The notes under the pieces: generated by a model
The model's database searches: none
Told to the model about the DNA's origin: nothing
Seen by the model: the letters and a program-made list of their open reading frames with translations, nothing else
Virus record (IMG/VR): IMGVR_UViG_3300045955_000127
Coordinates: 1 to 58,537 of that record
Source of the DNA: a virus
Length of the DNA: 58,537 nt
Reading direction: 5' to 3' (one strand)
Made by a program: the position numbers and the translations under genes
Shown: one piece after another, positions 1 through 7,013 of the stretch
Layout: the number at the start of each line of letters is the position of its first letter
How positions within the stretch are numbered: the first letter of the stretch is position 1

Positions 1-1
1 A

Positions 2-145
2 GAGGGTTGGCAACCGGCGTGCTTTATCGGAATCACCGATCTTTACGCCACGCTGCCGGAGGAGGCTCCGGAATATCCGGTGATTTGGGCCTGTACGACG
101 AAACAGAAGGCGCATTTTGGGGAAACTCTGGAGGTAAGACTATGA
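2..145 (+). CDS. C-terminal fragment of a VWA-like metallopeptidase (DUF2201 type)
   Basis: The frame is open from base 2 and stops at TGA 143-145; the start lies outside the window. The 47 visible residues contain ITDLYATLPEEAPEYPVIWA and then FGETLEV. This matches the usual end of DUF2201/VWA-like predicted metal-dependent peptidases, where a von Willebrand A-type fold finishes with a YPVIW strand and a PFGE-like turn. In phages these often sit beside an AAA ATPase, which would lie off the left edge. The stop overlaps the next ATG (ATGA), so the gene belongs to the rightward operon that ends at the terminator near 650. Family assignment rests only on this tail. Confidence 0.6.
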   Translation, partial: EGWQPACFIGITDLYATLPEEAPEYPVIWACTTKQKAHFGETLEVRL

Positions 146-309
146 CCCTGAGACAGAAATTTGAGAACCTTGCCAATCTTTTCGAGATTGACAAGGAAAA
201 CTTCATGCCGTTGGTCGATAAGGCCATCGCTGATGGGATGACGGAGTACGACTTTGTAAAGTTCGCTGCCGCCTTCGCGGCTAACTGGGCTCTGGAGGTA
301 AAACAATGA
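142..309 (+). CDS. Small phage protein, unknown function (55 aa)
   Basis: The start is ATG 142, preceded by GGAGGT six bases upstream and overlapping the previous stop as ATGA. The protein is helical and mildly acidic (begins MTLRQKFENLANLF, ends WALEVKQ) with no cysteine cluster or membrane segment. It is followed by another ATGA overlap, so it is translationally coupled within the rightward operon. I do not recognise a family. Confidence 0.7.
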   Translation: MTLRQKFENLANLFEIDKENFMPLVDKAIADGMTEYDFVKFAAAFAANWALEVKQ

Positions 310-578
310 AAGTGAAAGTTTGGGAAGAGCTGCCGGAGGATTCGTTCGCCATGAACTACGACAAAGAAATCAAAGAATTGGAGCAGGCGATCCGCGTCTC
401 GAAGCGCTGCACCGGAAAGCCGCCGCGCGTTCTGATCCGCCGGCTCTCTGTGCTTGAACACATGCGAGAGTGGACCAAGAAAGAGAAGTTAGCGCAGACC
501 AAACTCAAGACGTATCGGCGGAAGTTGCGGGCTTATAAGGCGTGGGATACGATCAAAAGGCGTTCCGCGGGAACTTAG
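306..578 (+). CDS. Basic helical protein, unknown function (90 aa)
   Basis: Starts at ATG 306 inside the previous stop (ATGA), with GGAGGT upstream. The C-terminal half is strongly basic and helical (KLKTYRRKLRAYKAW, KRRS), suggesting nucleic-acid or protein binding, but there is no recognisable domain. It is the last gene of the rightward operon; a strong intrinsic terminator follows 50 bases after its stop. Confidence 0.7.
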   Translation: MKVKVWEELPEDSFAMNYDKEIKELEQAIRVSKRCTGKPPRVLIRRLSVLEHMREWTKKEKLAQTKLKTYRRKLRAYKAWDTIKRRSAGT

Positions 579-628
579 CACACTGTTCCTCCCGTGGACG
601 GCGAGAGAGTCTCGTCAGCTCTCTCCAG

Positions 629-663
629 GCCGGGCTCCGTTAAGGCCCGGCTTTTCTTTTTTT
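629..663 (+). terminator. Rho-independent terminator of the rightward operon
   Basis: A perfect 7-bp GC stem, GCCGGGC (629-635) with GCCCGGC (645-651), is followed by a T-rich tract (652-663). There is no T tract in the leftward direction, so it acts on rightward transcription. It separates the operon ending at 578 from the leftward genes, whose last stop codon (640) lies inside the hairpin. Confidence 0.9.
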
Positions 664-957
664 CAAGATACTGGCGAGGATCTCGCTTATGTAGCGATCG
701 AAATCTTTGCCCCTTGTTCGCCTCTCATCGTAGGTCATCAAGGTACTGGAATAAAGGGCTTCCCCCCGGTCTTCCCGGGCTTCCTGGATCCTATATTCCT
801 TCCCGTTTACCTTAACGTTAAACCCCCTGGTGGAATCAAACTGCTGTCGCAATCCAGGCGGGAGATTCTCCAGAATAATGCGTAGGCTCATCTTTGTGGC
901 CTGGAGATCCGACGAGTCGCCAGATTCGCCGGTTGAATTTTCTGGGTCAAAACTCAA
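640..957 (-). CDS. Hypothetical protein, coupled to upstream gene (105 aa)
   Basis: The likely start is TTG 957, overlapping the stop of the upstream gene as TTGA; an internal in-frame ATG gives a shorter product starting MSLRIILENLPPGLRQQ. The middle reads as a small mixed alpha/beta domain (GFNVKVNGKEYRIQEA), and the tail is basic. The stop lies inside the opposing terminator stem. No family recognised. It is at the end of the leftward unit that begins at the integrase promoter. Confidence 0.55.
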   Translation of the reverse strand: MSFDPENSTGESGDSSDLQATKMSLRIILENLPPGLRQQFDSTRGFNVKVNGKEYRIQEAREDRGEALYSSTLMTYDERRTRGKDFDRYISEILASILKKRKAGP

Positions 958-1367
958 TTTATGAAAAGAGCCTTCGGCGCTTCTAGCGCTCTTGGTAGGT
1001 CGTCAAGGATTTGCTTTCCGATTGTCTTGCCGGACTTGGTGACAAAGTAAGGCAAAAGCAGCTCCCTTATGTCGATCACTCCCGAATCGGCGGCTTCAAA
1101 GATCGCCTTGATGTGGTGATATAGCACCCGCCAGACTCGGCGTTCCTCCTGCTCTTGGGCGGATTGGCTAGATTTCTCCTTGACCGGAACAGCTATCCTG
1201 ATTCCATACGGCCGCCCATCGATCGCCACGCTGGCCTGGAAACCCTCAACCCGCACAGGCTCGCGGGCCGAGCCAAATTGAACATTGGACGCCCCATGCC
1301 CGAGGAGCATTTTTTTGATTTGCCCCTGACTTTTTTCCGGAGCAACGATTGTTTGATTATAAGCCAT
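954..1367 (-). CDS. Hypothetical protein downstream of integrase (137 aa)
   Basis: I chose ATG 1367 (MAYNQTIVAPEKSQ) because the longer frame upstream looks non-coding and a G-rich stretch lies about 9 bases before this start. The N-terminal part resembles a small alpha/beta fold; the middle has a Gln/Glu-rich linker (SSQSAQEQEERR). The end is coupled to the next gene through TTGA. Function unknown. Confidence 0.55.
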   Translation of the reverse strand: MAYNQTIVAPEKSQGQIKKMLLGHGASNVQFGSAREPVRVEGFQASVAIDGRPYGIRIAVPVKEKSSQSAQEQEERRVWRVLYHHIKAIFEAADSGVIDIRELLLPYFVTKSGKTIGKQILDDLPRALEAPKALFIN

Positions 1368-1467
1368 CCTGCTCGTGTCCCCCCCTGGAAATAATGTGTT
1401 TCTTGGGCTCCCTACCACAACCTGCACGACGTTATGGGCATAATGGATACTATGGGTAGATTGCCGG

Positions 1468-1531
1468 AGGCCTGGCATGACTGCAAGTCATAGGACTGAC
1501 GGCTTCAGTTCGATTCATGGGCTTGTAATTC
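1468..1531. other. Candidate attachment-site region beside the integrase
   Basis: The gap between the integrase stop and the next gene holds a perfect 6-bp inverted repeat, ATGACT-GCA-AGTCAT (1477-1491), then a tract containing TTCGATT (1509-1515) that superficially resembles a tRNA anticodon loop and T loop (loop CTGCAAG, anticodon GCA). The T stem does not pair, so this is not a functional tRNA. Tyrosine integrases commonly have attP next to int and often carry tRNA-like identity, which makes this the best attP candidate. There is no direct proof. Confidence 0.25.
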
Positions 1532-2776
1532 TTAGCTTTTTTCGCCTTCGGTTTTACTTTTTCGTAAAACCTGCTGCGATTCTGCTAGTGCTTTACCAGC
1601 AGAGAAGACCGCATCCGCCAATCGGCTTGCACTGGCTGATCGCATCTGCGGAATAAAATGGCTATAAACCTGAAGCGTCACGTCCATCCGGGCGTGTCCG
1701 AGCATTGCACTAACATCCGGGATCGGCGTCCCGGCCATCAAATGAATACTGGCACCGGTATGCCGAAGGGCATGAAGTCTTAATCGCCTCACTCCAGAAG
1801 CCTCGCAGGCGTTTTTGTGTGCGTGATAGGCAGCACTTTGGGGGTAGGGCAGACCGTTTGCCCTAGCCAAGACGAGATCGTGCGTCCCTGGCGGATTCTG
1901 TAGCTTCCAGCGGGCCAATAAAGCGACCAGCTGGTCCGGGATGGGCACTATTCGCATTCCGCTTTTGGTTTTGGGCAACCAGAAAACGGGCTTGCCGTCC
2001 CGGTATTTGCCGCCCCAAGACCTCCGGATCGCTATTTCCTTGGTTTCTAGGTCAACATCCGACCACATCAGGCCCAAGATTTCGCCCCTTCGAGCCATCG
2101 TGAGGGCGATAGTGTTGAGGAATACCTCATCGAATCCCGGCTTGGCGCCCTGGAGCAATAGAAACAGCTCCTCGGGTGTGTAGACTTCTTCATGGTGCAC
2201 GGTGAATATGTCATAAGCCCATTCTTCGCCGGGCTCCTTGGGTTGACTGGCCAATCGCGCAGCTGCTTCTACCGGGTTGAACCGCAGCACGCCGAGCGCG
2301 ATCTGCTTGCGGAATATGACCTGCAGCGTGCTCATTACCTTGTTCACGCTCTTACCGGCTAGGCCCATCGTTTTCCAAATATCTCGAGCGTTTTCGACCA
2401 TCCGCGTATCGACGCGATCGGACCGATAATCGCCAAGAACCGGGTTGATGTACTTCTTGACGTGATTTTCCCAGTACAGCAGAGTGGATTCTTTTAGGGG
2501 CCCCCCCATCCTTGATGCGGTGATCTTCTTGGCTTCCAACCATTCAAGGGCAGCTTCTCGAATCAGCGGTGTCTTGCTAGGCAAAAACTGGTTGCGGCCG
2601 ATCTCCTCCAGGCGCTGGCGCAACCGTTGGCGCGCGCCGGCTTCCGTGTCGCATTTGGTCGATTCCACCCGTTCCCTAGATCTATACGGGTAGGCTATGC
2701 TAAAAAATCTTGATTCAGCGATAGACCCGTCTGGCCTACGCCAGCGCCGACGAAAAATTCTGCCTATTCCGCTCAT
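1532..2776 (-). CDS. int: Tyrosine-family site-specific integrase
   Basis: A 414-residue tyrosine recombinase that would integrate and, with an excisionase, excise the phage. From ATG 2776 there is an N-terminal DNA-binding region (MSGIGRIFRRRW), a core-binding SAM-like domain around residues 70-170 and a catalytic domain after about residue 200. The catalytic set is visible: R230 in ARRGE, a lysine in TKSG, H335-x-x-R338 in HALRHTG, H361 in LGHARM and the nucleophile Y371 in QVYSHF. All key residues are present, so it should be active. The start is chosen for the GGAGGGAG site 8 bases upstream; the frame is open further upstream. Transcribed leftward from a promoter at 2930-2959. Confidence 0.93.
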   Translation of the reverse strand: MSGIGRIFRRRWRRPDGSIAESRFFSIAYPYRSRERVESTKCDTEAGARQRLRQRLEEIGRNQFLPSKTPLIREAALEWLEAKKITASRMGGPLKESTLLYWENHVKKYINPVLGDYRSDRVDTRMVENARDIWKTMGLAGKSVNKVMSTLQVIFRKQIALGVLRFNPVEAAARLASQPKEPGEEWAYDIFTVHHEEVYTPEELFLLLQGAKPGFDEVFLNTIALTMARRGEILGLMWSDVDLETKEIAIRRSWGGKYRDGKPVFWLPKTKSGMRIVPIPDQLVALLARWKLQNPPGTHDLVLARANGLPYPQSAAYHAHKNACEASGVRRLRLHALRHTGASIHLMAGTPIPDVSAMLGHARMDVTLQVYSHFIPQMRSASASRLADAVFSAGKALAESQQVLRKSKTEGEKS

Positions 2777-2929
2777 CGGCAATCTCCCTCCTGCCGGATT
2801 ACCGGCCACCCTTTGGTGACCATCCAAAAGCCTATGAAACCATAACGATACTGGCAGAAGAGAAGAGTTGGCGGGTACGGGACGCCTAGTCCCGTTCTGA
2901 AATCCGGAGTTGAGAACGTGTCACTCACT

Positions 2930-2959
2930 GTATTACGTTTTCCGTTTTTCACTTGTCAA
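2930..2959 (-). promoter_or_regulatory. Leftward promoter for int with embedded operator motif (site A)
   Basis: On the minus strand a perfect -35 TTGACA (2954-2959) is followed by an 18-base spacer and TAATAC (2930-2935). The spacer contains AAAAACGGAAAACG (2936-2949), which matches the motif found at three other promoters in this window. Placing the motif between -35 and -10 is the classical geometry for repression. It is the only visible promoter for the integrase unit. Confidence 0.6.
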
Positions 2960-3005
2960 GAAAAAAATAAATGACCCGAGAAAATAAGGGAAATAATCAT
3001 GCCAA

Positions 3006-3021
3006 TGTTACATAGGTAACA
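3006..3021. repeat. Perfect 6-bp inverted repeat upstream of the integrase promoter
   Basis: TGTTAC-ATAG-GTAACA lies in the 208-base gap 2828-3035 between int and the zinc-ribbon gene. There is no T tract on either side, so it is a poor terminator. It is more likely a protein-binding site, for instance for an excisionase or regulator. Apart from this and site A the gap is AT-rich and shows nothing else. Confidence 0.4.
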
Positions 3022-3035
3022 AGCGCAATTCCCCC

Positions 3036-3224
3036 TTATTTAGTCTGCTTTATCCATGCCAGCCATCGGTTGCAGTTTCTACAGTATTTCCCTTCGTGTG
3101 GACCTTTCATCTTTGTATAAGTAGCGAACGATCCACATTTGGGGCAAGCGTCTGCCGGATCGTGGTAAATAAATTGTTCCGGCAAAGGCCGTTGACAATA
3201 TGGGCATAGTTCTTTTGCTTTCAC
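3036..3224 (-). CDS. Double zinc-ribbon small protein (62 aa)
   Basis: GTG start at 3224 overlaps the upstream stop as GTGA. Three CxxC pairs are visible (LCPYCQRP, ACPKCGS, YCRNCNR), so it can form two zinc ribbons or knuckles. Such tiny zinc proteins are frequent in phage early operons and may bind DNA or host RNA polymerase; the exact role is unknown. It is the last gene of the leftward recombination operon. Confidence 0.75.
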   Translation of the reverse strand: MKAKELCPYCQRPLPEQFIYHDPADACPKCGSFATYTKMKGPHEGKYCRNCNRWLAWIKQTK

Positions 3225-3475
3225 GACCCCTGCATCTTCAATTTTCTCTCAAGATACTTCTGGATTCCGTTGTACGAGAACCGAATGCACCCGCTTAGCT
3301 CAACGCGGAACGGTAAGTCTTTCCGCATGTACAACAGATTAGGACTAACTTGCAAGAGCTTCGCCGCCTCTTTCGCCTTGAGCAGCCGATCGTCCATCCG
3401 CCCCTCCTTGAGCGCCGCCAGCTCCTCGCGGATCACGGTCCTGATGGTTTCTTTGAGGAAGGATTCGAGGGTCAT
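3221..3475 (-). CDS. Helix-turn-helix (HTH_17/excisionase-like) protein (84 aa)
   Basis: After a helical N-terminus, residues ~28-80 contain a MerR-like winged helix: LLKAKEAAKLLQVSPNLLYM followed by a basic wing and LxYLERKL. This is the excisionase/HTH_17 pattern used to bind DNA and bend att sites or to regulate. It lies about 400 bp from int, so it is a reasonable excisionase candidate, but a second HTH_17 protein (5554-5736) competes for that role. Coupled by ATGA to RusA upstream. Confidence 0.7.
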   Translation of the reverse strand: MTLESFLKETIRTVIREELAALKEGRMDDRLLKAKEAAKLLQVSPNLLYMRKDLPFRVELSGCIRFSYNGIQKYLERKLKMQGS

Positions 3476-3924
3476 TTCTTCTGTCCGATCATTATCTCCG
3501 CTCTTGGCCGGCCGCCCTTCTCGTGGAAGTTCTTCACGAGGCGCAGCTCACACACCTGTTTATCATCGCAAAAAATAACACCGCTTAAACTGTCCATTAA
3601 ACTTTTGGCGAGATTTTCTATATCGGGCTTCGATGTGCATGGGATATCGCCTTCGGGATCTTTCTTCCGGCAAAGCGATTGTGGACGCGGGAGATAAAAA
3701 GCGACGATCATCCAGACCGGGCCATCCCATTGAACCGAATCCCCGGGGTAGCGTTCATACCATGCCTTTATTGCGGCAGTCTTCACGTCACTCTTCCACT
3801 GAGTTACCGGGTGTTTCTTGGGGGTGTAATTATGGACCCACGCGCGACCGTCAGCGGCGTTCATAAGGCTATGTCTCTGACGAGGCTGCGCGACCGGACT
3901 TCCGAATACCGTAAATTGAATCAT
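3472..3924 (-). CDS. rusA: RusA-family Holliday junction resolvase
   Basis: A 150-residue RusA-type endonuclease that cleaves four-way junctions during recombination and before packaging. Diagnostic features: the N-terminal MIQFTVFGSPVAQPRQRH, the motif TSKPDIENLAKSLMDSLSG with metal-binding aspartates, and FCDDKQVCELRLVKNF. Length matches the family. The gene is coupled by ATGA to a 30-residue membrane protein upstream and works with the RecT/nuclease genes of the same operon. Confidence 0.92.
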   Translation of the reverse strand: MIQFTVFGSPVAQPRQRHSLMNAADGRAWVHNYTPKKHPVTQWKSDVKTAAIKAWYERYPGDSVQWDGPVWMIVAFYLPRPQSLCRKKDPEGDIPCTSKPDIENLAKSLMDSLSGVIFCDDKQVCELRLVKNFHEKGGRPRAEIMIGQKK

Positions 3925-4013
3925 AGGCTTATTAACCAGCTCATCGTAAATCCAGTCAGGATCGCCCCAAGCCAGATGCCAAGACAGAGATAGGCCACGT
4001 AGTACCAGATCAT
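3921..4013 (-). CDS. 30-residue single-pass membrane protein
   Basis: ATG 4013 overlaps the HNH stop (ATGA) and the stop overlaps the RusA start (ATGA), so it is coupled on both sides. The product (MIWYYVAYLCLGIWLGAILT, then GFTMSWLISL) is essentially one transmembrane helix. The function is unknown. Its perfect fit between two genes argues that it is real. Confidence 0.65.
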   Translation of the reverse strand: MIWYYVAYLCLGIWLGAILTGFTMSWLISL

Positions 4014-4354
4014 TCGAACAAATCTCCGATCGCTATTTTAGCGCGGCGCTTTTCGAGTGCATGTTTCTTATGCAGAGGAACATCGACTCGAAGGTGACAA
4101 CGGTTACACATGGCTTTTAGGTGGTTGAGATCGCCGCATAGCGGATCGCAATTACAAAGATGGGCGGTCGTCAAAATGATCTTCCCCTTTGCCCATTTCG
4201 GAGCGCGCCACTGCTTTTCCTCGCAACGACGCGGGCCTGGATTCGTTCGATGAAGCCCACATTCTCCAGTACATTCACATTGTCCTTCAGCTCGAATGAA
4301 CCTTACGAAGTAGCTGATGTATTTCCAGTTGGATGGGTATCGTGTATCGGGCAT
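4010..4354 (-). CDS. HNH endonuclease-like protein (114 aa)
   Basis: The zinc-binding N-terminal part (QCECTGECG) is followed by a classic phage HNH core: TTAHLCNCDPLCGDLNHLKA then MCNRCHLRVD, with the H, N and H positions present and the paired cysteines that hold the fold. In the family these are nicking or cutting enzymes; here it lies in the recombination operon rather than next to the terminase. It could be a homing-type or packaging-type nuclease. Confidence 0.8.
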   Translation of the reverse strand: MPDTRYPSNWKYISYFVRFIRAEGQCECTGECGLHRTNPGPRRCEEKQWRAPKWAKGKIILTTAHLCNCDPLCGDLNHLKAMCNRCHLRVDVPLHKKHALEKRRAKIAIGDLFE

Positions 4355-4363
4355 CGTCGCCGC

Positions 4364-4642
4364 TTAATCGTCGGCTTCTGAATCGTCCTTATCGTTGGCT
4401 GCAATCGACACTTTCTCCTTGCCTCTAGTGATCTTGAGTCTCACCGCGGGCTCTTCGGAATCGTCGACGTAGACATCCAGCCCGTGAAGATGCAAGAGCG
4501 CGAGACATTTCTTCTCGGCATCCTGCTCCTTTTTTTGCTCCGACATGCGGGCTTCGCGATGTTCGCGGAGTTCCCTGCCGGCTTTGGTGAGTTCTTCGTT
4601 GTACTCGATTACGCCGTTTAAGGGTTCTTGTCTTTGAGTCAT
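4364..4642 (-). CDS. Charged helical protein, unknown (92 aa)
   Basis: ATG 4642 overlaps the methyltransferase stop (ATGA). Residues 15-45 form a highly charged coiled-coil-like stretch (ELREHREARMSEQKKEQ), followed by a short beta-rich region and an acidic tail. No family recognised. The operon position suggests an accessory DNA-metabolism role, which is inference only. Confidence 0.65.
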   Translation of the reverse strand: MTQRQEPLNGVIEYNEELTKAGRELREHREARMSEQKKEQDAEKKCLALLHLHGLDVYVDDSEEPAVRLKITRGKEKVSIAANDKDDSEADD

Positions 4643-5319
4643 TCGAATAGTCCTCCCTGTTTGTGTCTGTGGACTCCGGTTGTGTACATTTTCGGGTCAA
4701 CTTCGCAGGTGTCGTATTTGAGATTCAATTCCCTGCAAGCTACGCCGGTTGTGTCTGAGCCGGCGAAAGGGTCGATCACATATTCGCCTTCGTCGAAACA
4801 GTCGCGTAGAATCTCGACGACATTGCGATAAGGCCGGGCACATGGATGAACAGTATCCGGTTCTCCGCGTGACGATGATTGATAAATTGCTCTGATTCTC
4901 CGCTTGCCCTTTCGAGCCATTGGCCATCCGGCACCTGCGGGGGCGTAGTAAACGATTGGATCAAGTAGCATCTCAAAACCGGCCATGTAGCGCGGGGGCC
5001 ACCAAGCCACAAAGAATAGTGACCGATATTCGAGGGCATCTATAGCCTTCAGCGCTGGGCCGAGCGATGTCATCCCCAACCAGATAAAGCACCGACCGGA
5101 AGTCGGATGGAGCACCCTGGCCGCTTCATCGGCCATGCTCTTCAAAAGCGTCAACCAGTTCGTACCGCCGACCAATTGTACCCCCCTCGCCCGGTCAAAG
5201 CCCTTTTTGGCGTGATAAGCTCCCCGCATTCGCCATGGAGGATCGGTGAAAATGCCGTCGACGCTTCCATCTGGCAGCGACTTCATGAATTCAATCCCGT
5301 CAGCCAGGCGGTAGCTCAT
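4639..5319 (-). CDS. DNA (N4-cytosine/N6-adenine) methyltransferase
   Basis: A 226-residue SAM-dependent methyltransferase of the PF01555 type. Motif IV is DPPW (residues 26-29) and motif I is IDPFAGSDTTG (182-192), giving the IV-before-I order of beta-class enzymes; a short recognition region lies between. The usual FAGSGTT reads FAGSDTT here. No cognate restriction enzyme is next to it, so it is probably an orphan enzyme protecting phage DNA from host restriction or marking it. The start overlaps the upstream stop (ATGA). Confidence 0.88.
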   Translation of the reverse strand: MSYRLADGIEFMKSLPDGSVDGIFTDPPWRMRGAYHAKKGFDRARGVQLVGGTNWLTLLKSMADEAARVLHPTSGRCFIWLGMTSLGPALKAIDALEYRSLFFVAWWPPRYMAGFEMLLDPIVYYAPAGAGWPMARKGKRRIRAIYQSSSRGEPDTVHPCARPYRNVVEILRDCFDEGEYVIDPFAGSDTTGVACRELNLKYDTCEVDPKMYTTGVHRHKQGGLFE

Positions 5320-5573
5320 GCCGCCCTAATCCCCTGCTGAAACTCCACGCCCGTCGCGCTCATCCTTCGCCCGCGCTTTTCTTTCCCCACCGTCCTGCCT
5401 CCCCTTCCCTGGCGTCTGGGCTTGGGCACGACATCGGGATGCTTCAGGGCATGGTGAAGAGGGAAATGCTCCGCCGGCATCTTGGCGTTTCCGGGACACG
5501 TCGGACAGATCACGCACTCAATTTCTTGGCCGTCGACCACTATGGTCGCAACATCAAATAGGACTTTGCTCAT
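5316..5573 (-). CDS. Small Cys/His protein, unknown (85 aa)
   Basis: ATG 5573 has an excellent AGGAGG site. The N-terminal half holds C-x2-C-x2-C and two histidines (ECVICPTCPGNAK, FPLHHALKH), consistent with a zinc-finger-like fold; the C-terminal half is a basic Arg/Gly-rich tail (RQGRGGRTVGKEKRGRR). It could bind nucleic acid. It overlaps the upstream gene by 20 bases and the methyltransferase by ATGA. Confidence 0.65.
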   Translation of the reverse strand: MSKVLFDVATIVVDGQEIECVICPTCPGNAKMPAEHFPLHHALKHPDVVPKPRRQGRGGRTVGKEKRGRRMSATGVEFQQGIRAA

Positions 5574-5736
5574 TTCCCCTCCTTGAATAATCTAAAAGAG
5601 CCTGGCGATTAAACCGCCAGCTCTTGCTGATCTTAACCGCTGGAATTTCGCCTGCCTTGGCCAGCTTGTAAATCGTTTTTAGGTTGAACTTGAGTAGCTT
5701 GGCCGCTTCGGCTGGGGTTAGAATTTCGTCTTCCAT
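5554..5736 (-). CDS. Excisionase-family helix-turn-helix protein (60 aa)
   Basis: The whole protein is one HTH_17 domain: LTPAEAAKLLKFNLKTIYKL with a wing IPAVKISKSWRF and a terminal helix ending DYSRR. This is the canonical excisionase/MerR-like fold. It is one of two such proteins in the operon (the other at 3221-3475); either could be Xis or a transcriptional regulator. The gene lies between the nuclease/RecT genes and the methyltransferase. Confidence 0.8.
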   Translation of the reverse strand: MEDEILTPAEAAKLLKFNLKTIYKLAKAGEIPAVKISKSWRFNRQALLDYSRRGNEQSPI

Positions 5737-5739
5737 GGT

Positions 5740-6417
5740 TTATCCTTTCTGTACCGGAGTTCGAGTAGACCAGATTTTCACTCCGGGGTATAACCATTTC
5801 ACACCCTTTTTGTCGGGCTCCACCGAATCAAAGAGCGCGTGCGTCTGTTTGTTGATGAATCCTTTGTTGAAATCGATTGCTCCGATCGGCGCCTTCCCTT
5901 CGGCCACGGCCTTCACCAAAGCTTTCAGATCCTCGACTGCGTAGTGCTTGGTTTCAGTGTAGTGTAGCCCCTCGATCTTAGGAGTTGTCTTCGCGACGAC
6001 CGTAGGCTCGGGCGGTGCCTGCTCAATCTTCTTGGCCGCCTCTTCCGCTCCCAGTTCCCGGGCGACCGCTGCTGCTGCGGCTTTCTCCTCTTCCGCTTTA
6101 CGATCCGCTTCCCGCTGTTCCTGCTGGCGTCGGGCCTCCATCTGGCTGTCGTAGTACGCCATCAACTTGCCGATGCGGTCGTAGACCGTTTGCAAAGGCT
6201 CGGTAAATTTCTTTAAGTCTGCAAGCAGGCTTCGGTGATGACGGTAAGCTTCGTCTACGCGGGGCCGATAGAGCCCTTCGAAATACTCAATGGCAGACTT
6301 TACGAGAACGCGCTTCCCTGCCGCAGCCTCGTAGCTTTGCGCATCGGTCACGTTAAGCTTGCTACATTGCGCGACAAGCGCCATGGTTTCAGTTTCGTTC
6401 AATGCGGTGTCTTCCAT
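5740..6417 (-). CDS. Recombination-operon coiled-coil protein (225 aa)
   Basis: Residues ~1-100 are helical, residues ~95-140 form a long charged coiled coil (RRQQEQREADRKAEEEKAAA), and the C-terminal third is a globular domain ending WLYPGVKIW. This layout is common for proteins beside RecT or Erf in phages, where they may assist annealing or single-strand binding, but I cannot assign a biochemical role. The start ATG is in the preceding stop (TGATG). Confidence 0.7.
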   Translation of the reverse strand: MEDTALNETETMALVAQCSKLNVTDAQSYEAAAGKRVLVKSAIEYFEGLYRPRVDEAYRHHRSLLADLKKFTEPLQTVYDRIGKLMAYYDSQMEARRQQEQREADRKAEEEKAAAAAVARELGAEEAAKKIEQAPPEPTVVAKTTPKIEGLHYTETKHYAVEDLKALVKAVAEGKAPIGAIDFNKGFINKQTHALFDSVEPDKKGVKWLYPGVKIWSTRTPVQKG

Positions 6418-7013
6418 CAGTTCTCCATCCAGGTTTTTAGATTTTGTCGATACCTGTCTAATTCCAGATTGGCGTCATAGAGCCTCTTTGCGGAGAGAAA
6501 CGCATTCCAGTCCGCGCTATCATCTTCGGGCCTGTGCTCGTCGAGCTTGGCGATCGAGCCGTCTTTCTGCAAATAAAGCGACCCGCGGCGCTGGACCCAG
6601 ACCCTGTCGTCCTGCTCGTTGGCCGCGACTTTATACGAGATCGTTTGCAACCTGTGCCACTTGTATTTCCCGCCAGTTTTGCTGTCGAGCAACCACACAT
6701 TGCCGTCGAGAACATCGGGATGGCAGATATAACCGTGGCGTTTGCTCGTGTATTCCGGCTGGATTGCTTCCGCCTTGAATCCCGTGGCATGAAGCCACAG
6801 CTCCAGGCTGATCAAGTACGGCATCACTCTTCCGTCTACGCTTTCCAGGTCCGCGAGTTTGTGGCCTTGGAAGAGAAACCGACACCCGATATCCACCGCA
6901 GTCCCGATCGCGAGGTAGTCGCCCTCTTTGTACCGGGGAGTAATATTTGCAGCAGCTATAATATCGGTGACTCTAGGCAATCTATCCCTAAGTTTCTCGG
7001 CGTCTAAGATCAT
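6417..7013 (-). CDS. PD-(D/E)XK-type nuclease, RecT partner (198 aa)
   Basis: The central region has HGYICHPDVLDGNVWLLDSKTG, in which the D...D-x-K arrangement (LDxK) is the PD-(D/E)XK signature; a basic region and DRVWVQRRGSLYL follow. These Cas4/lambda-exo-like enzymes resect DNA ends for the annealing protein made by the neighbouring gene. I chose ATG 7013, because the longer frame starts inside RecT without a ribosome site; this one has GGAG about 14 bases upstream. The overlap with RecT is 26 bases. Confidence 0.75.
   Translation of the reverse strand: MILDAEKLRDRLPRVTDIIAAANITPRYKEGDYLAIGTAVDIGCRFLFQGHKLADLESVDGRVMPYLISLELWLHATGFKAEAIQPEYTSKRHGYICHPDVLDGNVWLLDSKTGGKYKWHRLQTISYKVAANEQDDRVWVQRRGSLYLQKDGSIAKLDEHRPEDDSADWNAFLSAKRLYDANLELDRYRQNLKTWMEN

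Noticed and set aside
1471-1525. tRNA-Cys-like segment
   Set aside because: The anticodon loop looks right but the T stem has mismatches and no acceptor partner exists upstream, so it is not a tRNA gene.
1550-1571. Perfect inverted repeat GGTTTTAC/GTAAAACC as int terminator
   Set aside because: It lies inside the integrase coding end and lacks a T tract in the direction of int transcription.
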